Shown here piece after piece: positions 1 to 13,073 of a stretch of 64,000 bases of DNA. The DNA is from Sipunculus nudus (lineage: Eukaryota; Annelida; Sipuncula; Golfingiida; Sipunculidae), in NCBI GenBank assembly GCA_026874595.1, contig CM049318.1, forward strand, positions 3,037,741 to 3,101,740, given 5' to 3'. The notes under the pieces are model-generated. The model saw only the letters and a list, made by a program, of their open reading frames with translations, made no database searches and was not told the origin of the DNA. The first letter of the stretch is position 1. Each line of letters opens with the position of its first letter. A program made the translations under genes and the position numbers.

Positions 1-2205
1 TTTTCTTTGCATTTAACAATCCAATGCTTAAGGAGCCCTATTATTACACATTTTGTATTCTAAAAGCTATGTATACTTACCATATTTTGTTTAAAATAAA
101 CTTGTTTAAGAGAGATGTGTTGAAATTTATAACAGTTTAAATTTTATTTAAATATAACCAAAAACAAATTTATCTCGGCTCATCTGAAGCATACACAGAA
201 TATATAATTAAATTAATTGAAAGTTTTGATATAAATCCCTAGGCGTTTTTATTGTTTTGTGAGTTTAGTTTAAAATAAACGATTTTACAGGATATTTAAT
301 TTTGAAACCCTCACACATCATTTCATTTTTGACGTGTTCCTAAATAAAATCCTTCCAATCAAGTTTAGGCCTAAAAGAAAAAAAAATGCTTTTGCTTTTT
401 GGCTGACATTTTATCAACTAGATATATCAAAGATGGTATGTTTCGGACAAGATATAACTCAGGTATAACGCTTCGTAAGAGCGACCTGTCAAACAGCACG
501 TGCCCTGCCTGCAGTAGGCAGAGCTTATAGTCTTGGACGAGTGTCAAGGTAGGCTGAGTTCCCTAAAAGCCGAGATCCGCGCATGTACACGTGCCAGGCC
601 GAGCCTAATTGGAAACCGCTAGTTTACACATGAGCTAAGGGAGCGGTGTACTTGACCATTTAAGAAGAACGAAGATTTATTTACTTATCACGGTTAACAC
701 CCTTTATAGGTGTTTGGGAGTTGAAAAAAAACAACGCTCATACATATCTCGCATAACCAAATGCCTAAAAGTCACATGTAAAGTCTTGACTTGTTTCTTT
801 GAAGGAAGCAGGGAGACGAAGGTTTGTAACATCTATACACCATGCCTACACATGTAGCCCACAGAGAGCCTAGTTTTATCATGTAATAAGGTTGATTTAC
901 TAGTATTCAATATATGATCGGAAATATTAAACTATCAAAAAAGAATAGAGAGTCCGAGAAAATCTGGAGGTTCACCAGGTTCGGCACATTGAGACTTGTG
1001 GGGTTCATTCAACATCTGCAGTTTACCAAAGGACATTCGAGGTTTGAGTCGGTGGCCCATTGTATATTCGTTTATTATGTACGTGATATTTAGATGTGAC
1101 ATTAAAAAAAAAAGAATATCAAGACGATAAAATCGGCATATCAAGTAGTTTATTTGGAAATAATTTTGCGTATCTGTCGAAAAGCCAAGGTTATAGCAAA
1201 AATATCATGATGTCATATGACAGTTTGTGTTAAAATATACACGTCAAAAGAGAGAAAGGCCAACAATACTACATCATGACACTGACAGATCATTCTCAAG
1301 GATGTATACGTTTGCACACTAATAAGCTTGAGTTGGGGTTGTTCTTCTGAGCTTCTCAGTAGTATACCCAGCTAATTAGATTGGGCTTTCAAACTTTGGC
1401 CGTCAACTATTGCCGCCCGTGGACGGACATAGCACATCCATTAAATAAATCACTTGCTCCTTGTTATTGGCCGAAAGACCTTGGTAAGGGCTTGGGGTTA
1501 AGTGATCGACAGGCCTTTGGCAGGGCAGGACTTAGTTTCCAACCATCCCGTCAGCACATTGTAGTGTTTCCTGAAGAGAAATCACCTTTTTCACAAAATG
1601 CAACCACCAACTATTTCAAATTAAGTAAACCTTTTATTGCAAAAAGAACAGTTTTAAGAATTTAGCCAGTCCAACTACCTTAAGCTTTTAGCAAACACAA
1701 CTTGTTCCAACCTATTGCCATTATAAGCCTATAATTTGTGAAAAACTCTGTTATTGATTATGTCCCTGCAAGATCGATCATCGGTACGTCTGCATCAGAA
1801 CCTATCATCGATTATAATCGACCATCGGTCATATGTTTTACTTGCAGGTCAAACTGCAACGATATTTCTCTGACTGGAAGTTATATCGTAACTCAGGAAA
1901 ATGTGTAAAATCGTGTAACGGATAAACGCTGAAAATTGTTACAGGATTCACTTCGGTGAAAGTTATTGAAATGATATGAAGAGTCTGTGGTATTTTAAAG
2001 CAAGCTAAACGCGGGTGGAACAACAAGTAGAGGTAGAGTACTGACAGGCGAGACTGAAAAGGATACAGGTGCTCATTTGGGCTTTTGAAAGTTGCAGGAA
2101 TTACAATTCAACGAAGTGACTTGGAAATATAGAACGTGTATTTACTTTACCTTCAAGGTACCTGGAAAATTTTCTGAAAACTATTTTAAAGTCATATACA
2201 GCATT
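1..2205. repeat. Duplication block 1, left copy
   Basis: This block matches 30236-32040 in the same orientation for most of its length, with many point differences and small indels. Clear anchors are the stretch around 1290-1390 (gcttgagttggggttgttct, then an attaga run) against 31050-31120, and 2030-2170 (ctgacaggcgagactgaaaa) against 31865-32030. I see no coding motif in it. The short open frames (for example 1381-1665) are not conserved between the two copies, so they are probably chance. The left edge may extend outside the window. Confidence 0.8.
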
Positions 2206-2809
2206 CTGTTTTTAGGTATCTGTTTCTACAGAGAACCATGTCCAGCCAGGTTGGTCGAGACTTGATGATTCGTTTGCATTTTTAAATATCGTTGACAAGA
2301 GACAAATAACAAAAATGAGTAGACCACAGTTATTGAGGAAACATATTTGTTTTAATAAGAAATTTACATTAAGAGGACAGTAATTAAAATTTAATAGCTG
2401 AATAAATTGTGGAATCATCTTTATAAATAACTTATTTGAATATGATTGAAGTTTTTGTTCACGGAAAAAAGTAAATGAACGTTTAAAAATAATAAGTAAT
2501 TGGATATGTGAATATAATATAATTAAAAAAGTGAAAGGAAAGTTTGAAAAATTATTTAAAGGTATGGATGTATATCATATGGACAAGTTAAGGTAAACAT
2601 ATACTTTCTTATAAATGGTACCAAAATATGTGTTGAAAAACTGATCACTTGGCTTTCAAATAAAGCATCTGTACGTAGACAATTTTGAGAACCAGTTTAA
2701 AAGAAATACAAGTCAAACAAATTTATCTTAAATATAAATAAAGTTGGTCGAAATGCAATGCAGTCCAATGAGGGTGATAAATACACTAAAACCTGACACA
2801 CTTAAACCT

Positions 2810-4560
2810 TTTCGCGATATTTCTTTCGACTTTTTTGTTTTGCTTTTATTTTTTCCCCTTTCTTTATAGGTTGATTTTGTGGCGATTTATGATAATCTAA
2901 ATACATGCAAAATCAATTTATTTCCTTTGCCAGGCGGAAATGGTACTTACCTATCGAGAAAGATCTGCAAAATGGGATGTGTCTTTTTAAGTGGCGGTAG
3001 CGCTTGTTACTTCAAAAGTCAATTATTGACTACAAAAATATACAAAATCTCCTAAAACTCCATAACACGGAAGTTCCTGTATGTCATATCACCTGTTTAA
3101 AACAAATATTTTACATATAGGTTTAAATTAACACATATCTTCAACTCAGGTACTCAGTCATCTATCATTTACAACTCAGGAGTGTATCAATATTGCCTTG
3201 CATATTATCATACAATACAATATAAAAATATCTGCAAGACAATATTCACAATAAAACCTAAATGGTCCAATGGTTTTACATAAGATCTCCTTCTAGTAGA
3301 CATAATTTGGTAACTGGTCTCACAAGAAATCCAGTGACTGTTTTCACCTAAACAGAACGAACAAGCTTATTCTTATCTGCATACACTTCAATGACCCTTC
3401 CTAATCGCCATTTTCCACATGGACAGCTTTCATCTACAACTAATACAAAATCATTAATTTATAAGTTCCTGCTTTGTTTTGTTCATTCTTGCTGCAACTG
3501 CAAAGTTGGCACATATTATCTTAACCATCTTTTCTAAAAGTTATTTGCCAAGTACTGAGCCTGTCGCCAACGGCGATCACAGTAGTTGTCCCTATCACTA
3601 AATACATCAGAAGGAAGACTTGAATTCCCTCTCAGTAACAATAACTTGTTTCTTGTAAGTGGCTCAAGGTCCCTATGGGCATCACTAGGGGGCGTAAGTG
3701 GTTGTCATTGAGAATTTTCTCAGCTTCTGTAGCAATTGTCAACAAAGTCTCATCTGTGACTGTTTGGTCTTTTAACATACGCTCCCAAATTCCAACCATA
3801 TGGCTAGCTGTTGGGGAATTAAAATGCAACCAAAATGTTTCCATATAATCACGTATTTTTTGGTGATTCCACTGCTGCAGAGACTGGCGCTGTTCTCTGT
3901 CATCCCAGGGACATACCTAATAGAATGTTCCTGTACCACATTCATTTCTTTGACTGTTGGTTATTCTACTAACTGGTATCTCTGATCTATTCCTTCCTTT
4001 GGGATAAGCTGAATAACAATAATTCTTGTATCTCAGAAGCCAAGCTACAGCTTTCTGCAGTTTTTACCAGCTTACAAAGTTATCCATAAGAACATCTCAC
4101 TCACTCTGAAAAATGACAAAATGAGTGCTTGTCTCCTGTTTAATTTCTGGATCATCATCTGACATATCACGCATATTTATGGGACATTGTTGCCATTGTG
4201 ATTCGTCCCTATTCAAAATTTCCCTATTTCGTCCCTATTCTGGTCCGATCAGCCAATTCTGTTTTTTCCAGTGTCTCATTAGTTCTGAGACCCATGGAAT
4301 CATAATCTGTTTTGCAATCTATACAGACGATCATCAACATTAAAGTTTCTCTGGACTGTACTAACTGCCTGATCATCAAAATCACCCTGGTTGTCCTGGG
4401 CAGCGTTCTTGAGACTATAACTAGCATAACTGGGAGATGAGGTTGCTCTAAACAAATTTACCACGATCTGATAGTCAGCATTAAAACTCTTTATGACCAC
4501 CATAAAAATTTAAAAACCCTACAATCCTTGGGATATACCCTTGCTCGGTGAAACATGACC
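2810..4560 (-). pseudogene. BEL/Pao retrotransposon relic, left copy
   Basis: Reads right to left. At 4503-4300 is a reverse transcriptase palm fragment of BEL/Pao type, with FRATSSPSYASYSLKNAAQD followed by the catalytic-loop remnant NFNVDD (normally FYVDD). It then jumps to the linker before integrase (about 4250-4120). At 3844-3632 comes the C-terminal half of the integrase core (FNSPTASHMVGIWERMLKDQ), and at 3600-3290 a DUF5641-like end (DRRWRQAQYLANN, then GKWRLGRVIEVYADKNKLVR) interrupted by several stops. Protease, RNase H and most of the integrase core are missing. 2810-3075 is non-coding and matches 33842-34113; it may be LTR remnant. The right copy at 35281-39480 is more complete and shares the internal deletion. 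The element cannot be functional. Confidence 0.85.
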
Positions 4561-4639
4561 TGAATATCAGCGACCAGACCATTCAATTATAGAGGTATAC
4601 TTTTGACTTGTGTCTCCTTCGTATTGGTTTATTTATTCC

Positions 4640-6041
4640 AGATGTTTATGCTTCGGTTTTCCTAAAATTGTCTGCTTTCGGTGGTCACTTTAAAAATATT
4701 TTCCCTTTTCGCTGAAGTTGTTATCATCGGAATGAGAATCTTATTTCCACTAGTTCTAATCACCGGCGAATTTGTGATTGATCGCTCGGGCGTCGCCTGT
4801 TAGATTCTTTTGTTCCTGGCTTGATTTTGTTCTCTTGAGCTTTTGTCGGTGTTTCCCTGGCCTCTCTAGCGACGTCACATCGTAGGCATTTCAGTGATTT
4901 TACGTTTATTCCGGATTTCCCAAATGCACGTGGAGTCTTGTACAGGAATGCATTATTTATTGATTTTCGTAGGGTAGTCTCCCATTGATTACCAAATCAT
5001 ATACCAACACAGAGACATGCAGTGTGTTTATATTTTAAAGTTCTTCCTGTAGATATCCGTCCATTACCCTGCTTTATCCTTTAGATCTTCGTCTGATTCA
5101 CTTTAATTTAAACATTAACTTTTTAAATATGCTGTCCCCAGTAACCCTGCGATTGTTCTTTTTTTTACAATTTTTTGTGTGCTTATTGGGCTTTCACTCT
5201 TGTTCACTAGAGTACTGGCTTGGGTATTGTATTCTTCACTGAACTTCAGGGTACATTTTCATGATATTATCTAAATCTTTAAGAAGGATATTTATTTAGA
5301 ATCCATTTAATTCTGGACTTACCCACTAGGTGTCGCCAGGGTTTTGTTGTATATTCAACACGCTGTCAACAACTTGTGTTGACAGTTAGCATTGAGTGAG
5401 TAATTCAGTAATGGATTTCTGTAACTATTTGATAATTTTTGTATTGTATGGTTCTTTCCTCATGCTACTTTGTATTTTGCATTTACCGTTTCACTAGTGC
5501 TTTTCCTTTTGTTTTGCATGAGATTTGTGGCTCGTCCTTGTTATTACTTTTTGTATCTTTTTCACTGTTGGACTTGTGATGAGCCGTTTGTCTCATATCA
5601 TTGTACGTTTTGTCACTTGATGGACCTTTGTCTACTTTTTCGACTTTGAAGTTGTTTCCAACTGTGCCTTTACGAAACAGGTGTTTCCTTTGGCTTCGCA
5701 TATATGTTTCCAATTATGTTTTCTGTGCTAGTCTTTTCGTGGTTGTTTAGATCCTTTGGAAGCATGACTTTGTCGATGCATGCGTGATGTCGTTGGTTTG
5801 TATCAATAATCTTGTGATCTCAACTGCGGAGTTTTCATTAACATACTTTCGGCTGAGCTTGTGGATGTGGTGTGTTGCCATATTTTTTAATCTCTTAACG
5901 TAATATCTCAATTGTCAATGAGTCTACATACTAAGCGTATTTAGCATACAAAGTTGATATCTTTATTCAGAAGAAGTTTGTGTTAATGCAAGCTAATAAG
6001 TCACTTGCATACATAGATTTAAGTAAGGCGACCTCCAAGCA
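4640..6041 (+). repeat. Ty3/gypsy 5' LTR, left-truncated (left copy)
   Basis: Matches 40070-41432 along its length (for example ccactagttctaatcaccgg near 4748, and the segment around 5340 against 40740). It runs directly into aattggtggcag at 6041, the kind of primer-binding-site junction that follows gypsy 5' LTRs, and then into gag-like coding sequence. The first roughly 250 bases of the LTR are absent here. They are found at 39821-40070 in the right copy and, as a stub, at 12744-12915 downstream of this element. Exact LTR ends are inferred. Confidence 0.65.
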
Positions 6042-6476
6042 ATTGGTGGCAGCCTAGACTCATATTCTCCCTAGAAAGAGTGCCCGGGCGACTCTTATCC
6101 TTCGCGATGATGACCCTTATTTCGGCCTCGCAGATTTAGAATCCGCTGCTGGTGTCCCGTCTGACACTTGGCGACAGTTGTTCGGCAGTTGAGATGTTCT
6201 TATAATCTTCGTTGAGGACTCTCCTAATTCTCGAAGCAAAGTTCAGGTTAACCCCCCTGTCTCGGGTTCTAGCGATCCTCACTTTGGCGATATTCTGCGG
6301 GCACATCAAGAAGCTTGTGTGTAAAGCGGTGATGCTTCACGTGTAGGCATGGATCAGTTACACCACCCACGCCATAGGTCCCATCTTTCTTTGCCGTCCA
6401 CGCCGTCTTCCACAGTAGCGTATTCCCATCACTCCGATGAGGACCCGCTTGTAAACGACGATAGGGTACTCCCAGA
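6042..6476 (+). pseudogene. Ty3/gypsy gag N-terminal segment, left copy
   Basis: A translated segment follows the LTR: DDDPYFGLADLESAAGVPSD, a stop, then VNPPVSGSSDPHFGDILRAH, and a Ser/His-rich stretch ending DDRVLP. Its frame continues exactly at 8220 (DARPRGQQ) once the 6477-8219 insertion is removed, so this is the 5' half of the gag gene. At least two stops break it. The same segment recurs at 41433-41867. I do not recognise a named domain this far upstream; the assignment rests on position and continuity with the downstream gag. Confidence 0.6.
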
Positions 6477-8219
6477 CAAAGTTGTGTCCAAAAGTACTCG
6501 TACTCACAGTACTCGTACTCATGAGTACTTTTTGGGTACACAGTACTCGTACTCGAGTACTTTTGTAAAAATCACAAAATACTCGTACTTATACTCGACT
6601 TCTTTGAAAGTACTCGGTACTCATATGAGCAATTCATAAGTACTTTTGGGTATTTCATATATCATTAAAATTTCTAAATAAACTTTTATCCCAATTAATA
6701 ATATTAGTAATAGTTTATTAAAGTATATTATAGTAAGATATTATATATAATATATAACATATATGATAAAATCAATAATAGTACATAAAGTAATCCATCT
6801 GTAAATATAACTGAAACTATAACAGCTTTTTTGTATAGATAACAACTATTACTATTACTTGGCTTCTATTACTAATACTATTACTATTATTTAATATAAC
6901 ATATAAACTATTTAATTATTAATACATTCACGCAATTCATGTGTACAGCATTATATATTTCCAACAAGATAAGCACAACATAGTGTTCAATAAAACATTC
7001 AATTAGCAAATTCATACCGAGTAATGTTTTAAGAGAAATATTCTAATTTTTGAAACATCCCAAAATTAAAAAAAAAGTTATCGTTTGCCACAATTCATTA
7101 CAATAAAACTTATTCAGGACCTGTTCATCATAACATAAAACTCAGCAGTGCTCTGGGGGATGGGCTAATCGAGCCTGTATTGATTTATATATGAAACTAA
7201 ATGTGAGTGTAGGTTAAGCAGATTTTCAGTGTGAATTACAGTCTTCGATGAGCTCTATGCACTCTGTGGCACAACTAAGACTCAGCTGTTGACTGTCAAC
7301 TGAGTGACCCATGAAAAGCTGTGACTATTAGACCATTCATACTACTACATCAGTAGCTAATACAACATAAGTTGTAGCATCACATTCTACTATCAGCTAA
7401 CAATAACTTGCGCAACATACTGTGTAGGCTCACAAATGACTTCTCCTATGTTAAATTACCAAGCCCACTCAATGGATCAACAAAGAGAACCAGGGGTTAA
7501 CCTCAAGCCAAAGCCTTCTATCTGGTGCCCACTGGACCATGAACGCACCCAGCATTAACTAATCACACTAAACTGGCCCCTTTACTGTGCTCTATCAACC
7601 TAACCAAACAAACACTCAATTCATCAGATAACCTAGGGTTGTAATAGAAAAGTAACAGCTATTATTCTATTACTTGGGATACTATTACCATTACTAGTTA
7701 AAATTTCCTTTCTATCAATAGTAATATTAGTCTTAAAAACTTTGAAGTTTCTGAACATTCCCTAAAGTATTTTGAATTATCATAATACAACATTAAGTAA
7801 ACTATATACCTTTCCTGGCTAAGAAATATATTTTTGAGAACCAACGAGACCAGATGTTTCTTCAATGCAAACCGTCTACCATAATATGTTAATGCTTTGA
7901 TATTTTTCAACTGTATATGGCCTGTTCATATCCCTAAAGGTTGCATTTCGCCTCAGTATTTTGATTAAGCATAACACAACATTGAATATATTTTTAATTT
8001 GTTCTGGGTTTTTTAACTTTGTGAGTATTTATTTATTTTAATAACATTATTAAAGAAGTTTATTTACAAAAAAGTGTACATTAAAGTACTCATGAGTAAA
8101 TTTTGAGAACTGGGTACTTTTATTAAAAAGTGCAAAAGTACTCATAGTTGTACTCGAGTACTTTTAAAGAACATAATACTCGTACTCGAGTACTTTAAAA
8201 GTACTCGGACCCAACTCTG
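6477..8219. mobile_element. hAT-like non-autonomous element with AGTACTCG repeats
   Basis: The ends are inverted: caaagttgtgtcc at 6477 against ggacccaactctg at 8207-8219. Both sides carry dense subterminal repeats of agtactcg/cgagtact (6490-6640 and 8080-8205). CA(G/A)AGTTG-type ends and short subterminal repeats are usual for hAT-superfamily elements. The flanks share ccaga (6472-6476 and 8220-8224); a wider 8-base comparison, ctcccaga against ctgccaga, matches at 7 positions. Joining the flanks restores the gag reading frame, direct evidence of an insertion. No transposase ORF is visible inside (AT-rich, only short frames), so it is presumably mobilised in trans. Confidence 0.75.
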
Positions 8220-11200
8220 CCAGATGCTAGGCCACGAGGCCAGCAAATTAGTTTATTTTCAGTCCATGCTGAGGACATTGACTAACAATTTTCCATCCGT
8301 GCATCTGCTGCTAAGCTTGATTGTTAGCGGAGCTTAGACATCATAGGAGAAAACCGGTAAAAGACGAAAATAGACGACGTCGACATCGCCGATATCGGAG
8401 ATACTCCAGTTCATCCGATCACTTTCTAGCTTCCAGCGACAACACGTCTTCGGATCACCGTAGTCGATGCCGTCTTTCCAGTAGTTTCAATTCTCGTGAT
8501 AGATGAAGCAGCCGCGGTAAAAGTAGAACAAAACGCCATCATAGTCCTACATTGCCGAAGAAGCTGTAGTATAATAGAGATAGCACATGGCAGTCGTATA
8601 CTTTTCAGTTTGAAGGATATGCCAAACGCTTTCTTTGGTCCTCAAGCAGAAAAGCTAGCCATCTGCTTGACGCACTTTCCGGTAAGGCTCTTAACTTTGT
8701 CCGCAAGCTGCATCTAGAACAGGATTACAAATTCCTGAAGAGGAAGCTGGAGAACCGATTCGGCGCATAAATGACCCTATAACGGTAAGGCGGGCTCTCC
8801 AGTTTGTTAGGCAGTGTGAAAACGAAACCCTAGAGGAGTATAGTCAGAGAGTCCTTTTTCTAGTAATGGACGGTTTATCCGGTGCTAGGGAGTCCACGGT
8901 TGAACAAATAAATGATGGGCTGCATTGATAAACATGCAGCAGCCTCTGCTTTGGAAAAAACCCGTACTATCACTAACGCGGTCAGATATGTCACCAGCTA
9001 CATCAATAATAGGTTATTTTTGGTATATCCATCCATCACGCTCGAAGTGTTCGACGTCCCTCAGAGGAGTTGTTGGATGAGGATCCTGAAGTCTGTGTTA
9101 CCAGATTACCAGAGGATAGGTCTGGACCGATAACAAGTAAAGCGCATACACCCCATGTCCAGAATAGTTATAAGAGGGATAAAAAGGAAAGAATTATATC
9201 CCTTTTGAAGGAACAACAGCACTAGATAGCCACATTACTAAAGCGGATGGACATATAAGAAAATAAATTTGACCAGTTGTCTTAATCTAAATAATCTGTA
9301 GCGGTTGCCCAATGCTCTCATAATCCCCCTCGTGTTAATGCCAAGAAGGTAATTTGCTTCTATTGTCATCAATATTGGTCAAGTAACAACAGTAAATCAG
9401 AAATTAGTGAAAAACCTAGTTGGGCCAACATCGGAGGTAGTGAGCCTAAAGGGCATTCGGAATCAGGATTCTGCCCTGCCGGCTTTCAAAGAAAATGATG
9501 TTGAAATTCGTAACGGAAAATCCAATTGTAAATTGAATGTTTATGCGGCAGACTCCAGTGACCCCGTATTGTTGGAATTAGACTTTTATTTTAGGTTGGA
9601 CAACACTGTAAAATTGATTTATATTGCAATAGTCTTATCTTCCAAAATGAAACAGTACCCTGTACTTTGTAACGTACATCGTCTGGTCAAACCTGCTGTA
9701 TTGAAGGGGTAGCTAGCTGTTCCAAAACAAACATACCCCTAGCAACTTTGGCTTCATTACCAGTCGAAATTCTAGAATGTTTTACTGATAAAGATAACGT
9801 AGTTGAACCCCAAAGTGACCTGAAAGGCCTGATCCTTCCTAACGTTTTGTATTGATGTGCTAAATGGGATGCTCAATGAGTCGCCCTTGCGCCGCATACT
9901 TGTCTGGGAAGGGCAATCGAAGTGGAACAAGTCCTTGGCCCTACCTTTTTGCCAATGTCCGTCCCAGATAGTATGCAGGTGCAAGTCAGCCATATCAAAA
10001 GGTCAGACGGCGCTGAACCATTTGATCTTGGTGAAGATAACATCAGCCATAACTTTCCGTCTCTGATTCATATTGAACAGAATTTACCTGCCTATCTTCT
10101 TCCGCTCTTTCATGATTGCAAAGAGAGTTAATCGAAAAACATTTGGAATCTTCAGGAAACCAACTCTCGGAATATTCAGATATATTAGTTAAACATGACC
10201 TAGGATGTTTATAAATTCTTAAACATAAAATTTACACCGGTTCGGCCTCCAGCGTTAAAATGAGAATGCGTAGAACCCCTTTGGGCTTTGAGGATGAATA
10301 AAGAGATCAATAAAACAAAACCTTAGCGGCTGGTGTTATTCAGCCCTCTGAGTCACAATGGGCATCCTCTCCAGTTTTGGTAAGAAAAAAAAAGGGAATG
10401 CCAGATTGTGTATTAACTATTGGCAGTTGAATAGAAAGACCGTGAAATACTGATAACCCCTCCCTTTGTTGTGGATTGTTTAGACATGTTAGTAGGAATG
10501 AAATGCTTTAGTTGTTTAGTTTTGCCTTCAGGCTATTACTAAATCGGAATAGCGGAAGATGCAAAAAGGAAAACTGCCTTCATAACACGTAATGAGCAGT
10601 TCGAACACGTTCGAATGGGGTTCGGTCTTTTCAATGTCCCCCGCTTCACATATGAATGCTATAAATATGGTTTTGCGGGATATTACCTTGAATAAGGTAT
10701 TGGTTTATTTAGATGACGTGATAGTGCTGTGGGACTCTTTTGAAAAACATGTGTCCAATTTCAATGAACCATTTGAAAGTTTTCGACGGTTTAATCTTAA
10801 ATTAAAACATAAGAAATGCTCCTGACTCATAAAGGAAGTAGAGTTCCGAGGACGCATTATTAGTAGCGATGGAATTGCCATAACTCCTAAAAGAGGTCTG
10901 CAAGGCCACTCAAGAAAAAGGATATACCAATTAGCATCGGGCACATGTTGAGGATTATGCTCTGATTATTAGTGTTTTCTACCGCCTGATTATACTAAAG
11001 GCTAATATTGTTTGGGATCAGATCAAGAGGTCAGTTCATACTGGACTGTGATGCATCCGATATTGCTATCGGTGCCGAACTGTCACAAGTCCAAAGAGTC
11101 GAAAAGAGTCATCTAGTTTGATAATCTGGTCTTGTTGCCCCAGCAAAGAAAATATTGCACAACAAGGAAAGAATTGTTTGCAGTAGTCCGCTTCTGTAGA

Positions 11201-12205
11201 CAATTCCGTCATTATTTGCTGGGTTGGCCTTTTCTTATCCGCACTGACCATAACAGTCTTGCGTGGCTAGCGCGTTTCTGATATACAGAGGGCAGTTGGC
11301 AAGATGGCTTGAGGAGCTAGGATAATCTTCATCGCCCTGGTCACGAATATGGCAACGCTGATGCTTTGTCACGCGTCCCTGATGGTATACCAAGATACGA
11401 TTGTTATGAAGCTGTTGGGAGGTGGACTGACTTGCCCTGTAGAGGGTGTACTTACTGCACCAGGGCCATTCAGCAATTGTAACGATTTGAACTTGATGTT
11501 GATGACGTGGTACCCATTGCTGTCTGTTCTTCGTTAGATACCGTACTTGTTATAATGTCCAGTCAGAAGAGCTTGATACAGGCCTCGGAGGAGTGAAACC
11601 GATAGGGCATGTACCTACTATGCCGGACTTTGAGGTCTTAACTCGGTCGGGCCCGGAACTATATGAGCCTATCACTGTCCAAGGGGACCACTAATTCGTT
11701 CAATTGGCGAAGCTGGAGAACGAGTAGGGGAATCCAGAGACAGAGATCGACCATTGTGACCCATGCATCCCAGATATTACATTTCATGTGTTAACTGCCA
11801 GGACCCCGGCTCCAACGCTGAGTCAAGTTCGGAGGACATAAATCCTGAACTTGACGCAACAGGTTATGCTAACTGGGTGGAATGTTATCCCAAGTCTCCG
11901 TTTATTGAATATCAGCAACAAGCCTACCAAAACTCTTCCCCTCTGGCTTCAGAGAGCGAGAAACCATTCTTTTCACGAGGAGGAAGCCTTAGACCGGAGC
12001 CTGAGTGATCAGTCAATCCGCCAAGCTAGGACCGAGCCTCTTGATATAGGTTTGGGGCCAATTCCTTTTGGAAGTACGTCACTAGATACGTCGTCACAAG
12101 AGCCTGAGGAGACATCAAAGGACGCCCCTGCAGCAGACAAAAGTTTACCACGTACTCAATCACGTAGTGGCAAACTGATTCTGCGAACCACCTTTCTGTA
12201 GGATT
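8220..12205 (+). pseudogene. Ty3/gypsy retrotransposon gag-pol relic
   Basis: Frames must be switched repeatedly. About 8590-9000 is gag capsid-like: YTFQFEGYAKRF, LLDALSGKALNFVRKL, FLKRKLENRFGA, ETLEEYSQRVLFLVMDGLSG. At 9407-9660 is the C-terminal half of an aspartic protease (SDPVLLELDFYFRLDNTVKL). At 10210-10880 is reverse transcriptase: RRTPLGFEDE, AGVIQPSESQWASSPVLVRK, KTAFITRNEQFEHVRMGFGL, the catalytic VLVYLDDVIVL, then FNLKLKHKKCS. At 11040-11400 is RNase H (LDCDASDIAIGAELSQVQ, RKELFAVVRFCRQFRHYLLG, RTDHNSLAWLARF) ending GNADALSR. 11420-11500 has a Cys-rich CRGCTYCTRAIQQ segment. Nearly all the integrase is missing; a tail-like segment (RTQSRSGKLILRTTF) ends at 12200. Many stops and frameshifts show long decay. 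Confidence 0.9.
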
Positions 12206-12311
12206 TCCTTTTGTACTAATATAATCATTAAGTGAAAAACTCCTTAGTCAAGAGACCATCATTTGAATATTAAAATTTCATCGCAGACGTTCGGCCAAAA
12301 ATCACTTTAGA

Positions 12312-12730
12312 GATATATATGCAAATAAATATAATGGATATCCAGGACGAATCTATATACGTGCTTGATTACAAAGAGGAGACACCGGAAACCCCACCTA
12401 AAAAAAAAGAAAAAAGAGGTTCATAAGTGTCCAGTTTGTGGAGAACATGATTCCCAACTTCGGAGACATGTTGTACGAAAGCACCTACCTTGGTGGTTTC
12501 AGGCTGAAACTGCCTGCTGGCATTGACGTGTTCAGGAGAAATATTCATCAATAATATATATAGAATATTCGTAAGCATGAGCATGACAGGCGATCTGCGG
12601 AGGCCCAACAATGGAGCCATGGGATCAAAGGGCTTCTGGTCATCTTTCAGCGGCAGATTGGACAGGCGTCTCTTGAACATTTGAGACAATACGTTGTCCA
12701 TTCTGCCTGCCACGCACAGAAGGCCCTCAC
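12312..12730 (+). pseudogene. Zinc-finger-like ORF 3' of the gypsy pol
   Basis: From about 12332 the translation begins MDIQDESIYVLDYKEETPET, followed by a lysine run. After a one-frame slip it reads HKCPVCGEHDSQLRRHVVRK then HLPWWFQAETACWH, a C-x2-C with paired His and a second partial Cys/His group. Around 12570-12700 comes an Arg/Leu-rich helical segment (IKGLLVIFQRQIGQASLEHL). I recall ORFs of this general kind from molluscan retroelements but cannot name the family. It is broken by a frameshift and stops. Its position between pol and the 3' LTR stub suggests it belongs to the element. Confidence 0.45.
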
Positions 12731-12743
12731 TCCTAATGATCAG

Positions 12744-12915
12744 TCAGGAAACCCTTGGCCCTACGCAGAAGAACCAAGGCAGATGATGAGAACAGATGTT
12801 TGTAACCACAGAGACCAATAGTCATCCGACCGCTGCTTTTCTGCCTTCTGCCGTTCAATTTCTCAGGTAGATTAAACCCGCAATGATAAATTAATTATTA
12901 CGGGCGTCTTAATTT
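12744..12915 (+). repeat. Ty3/gypsy 3' LTR stub
   Basis: Starts aggaaacccttggccctacg and matches 39823-39990 (including catccgaccgctgc and ttctgccttctgccg). In the right copy that sequence is the beginning of the LTR that continues through 41432. Here it lies downstream of pol, so it is best read as the truncated 3' LTR of the 4640-12205 element. Confidence 0.6.
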
Positions 12916-12990
12916 GGTTAAAAGTGAAAATCTGCTTCAACAAATGTGTCAATAATGAGCTCAGCTGTTTCAGCCCACTTTGCCTTTATA

Positions 12991-12992
<2 letters not shown>

Positions 12993-13071
<79 letters not shown>
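12993..13071. repeat. (TA)n microsatellite
   Basis: About 80 bases of nearly pure TA with one interruption (ttta near 13037). Open frames across it encode Ile/Tyr runs and are artefacts. Confidence 0.97.

Positions 13072-13073
<2 letters not shown>

Noticed and set aside
1381-1665. 94-codon frame in duplication block 1
   Set aside because: The frame is disrupted in the right copy (31120-31440) and there is no domain.
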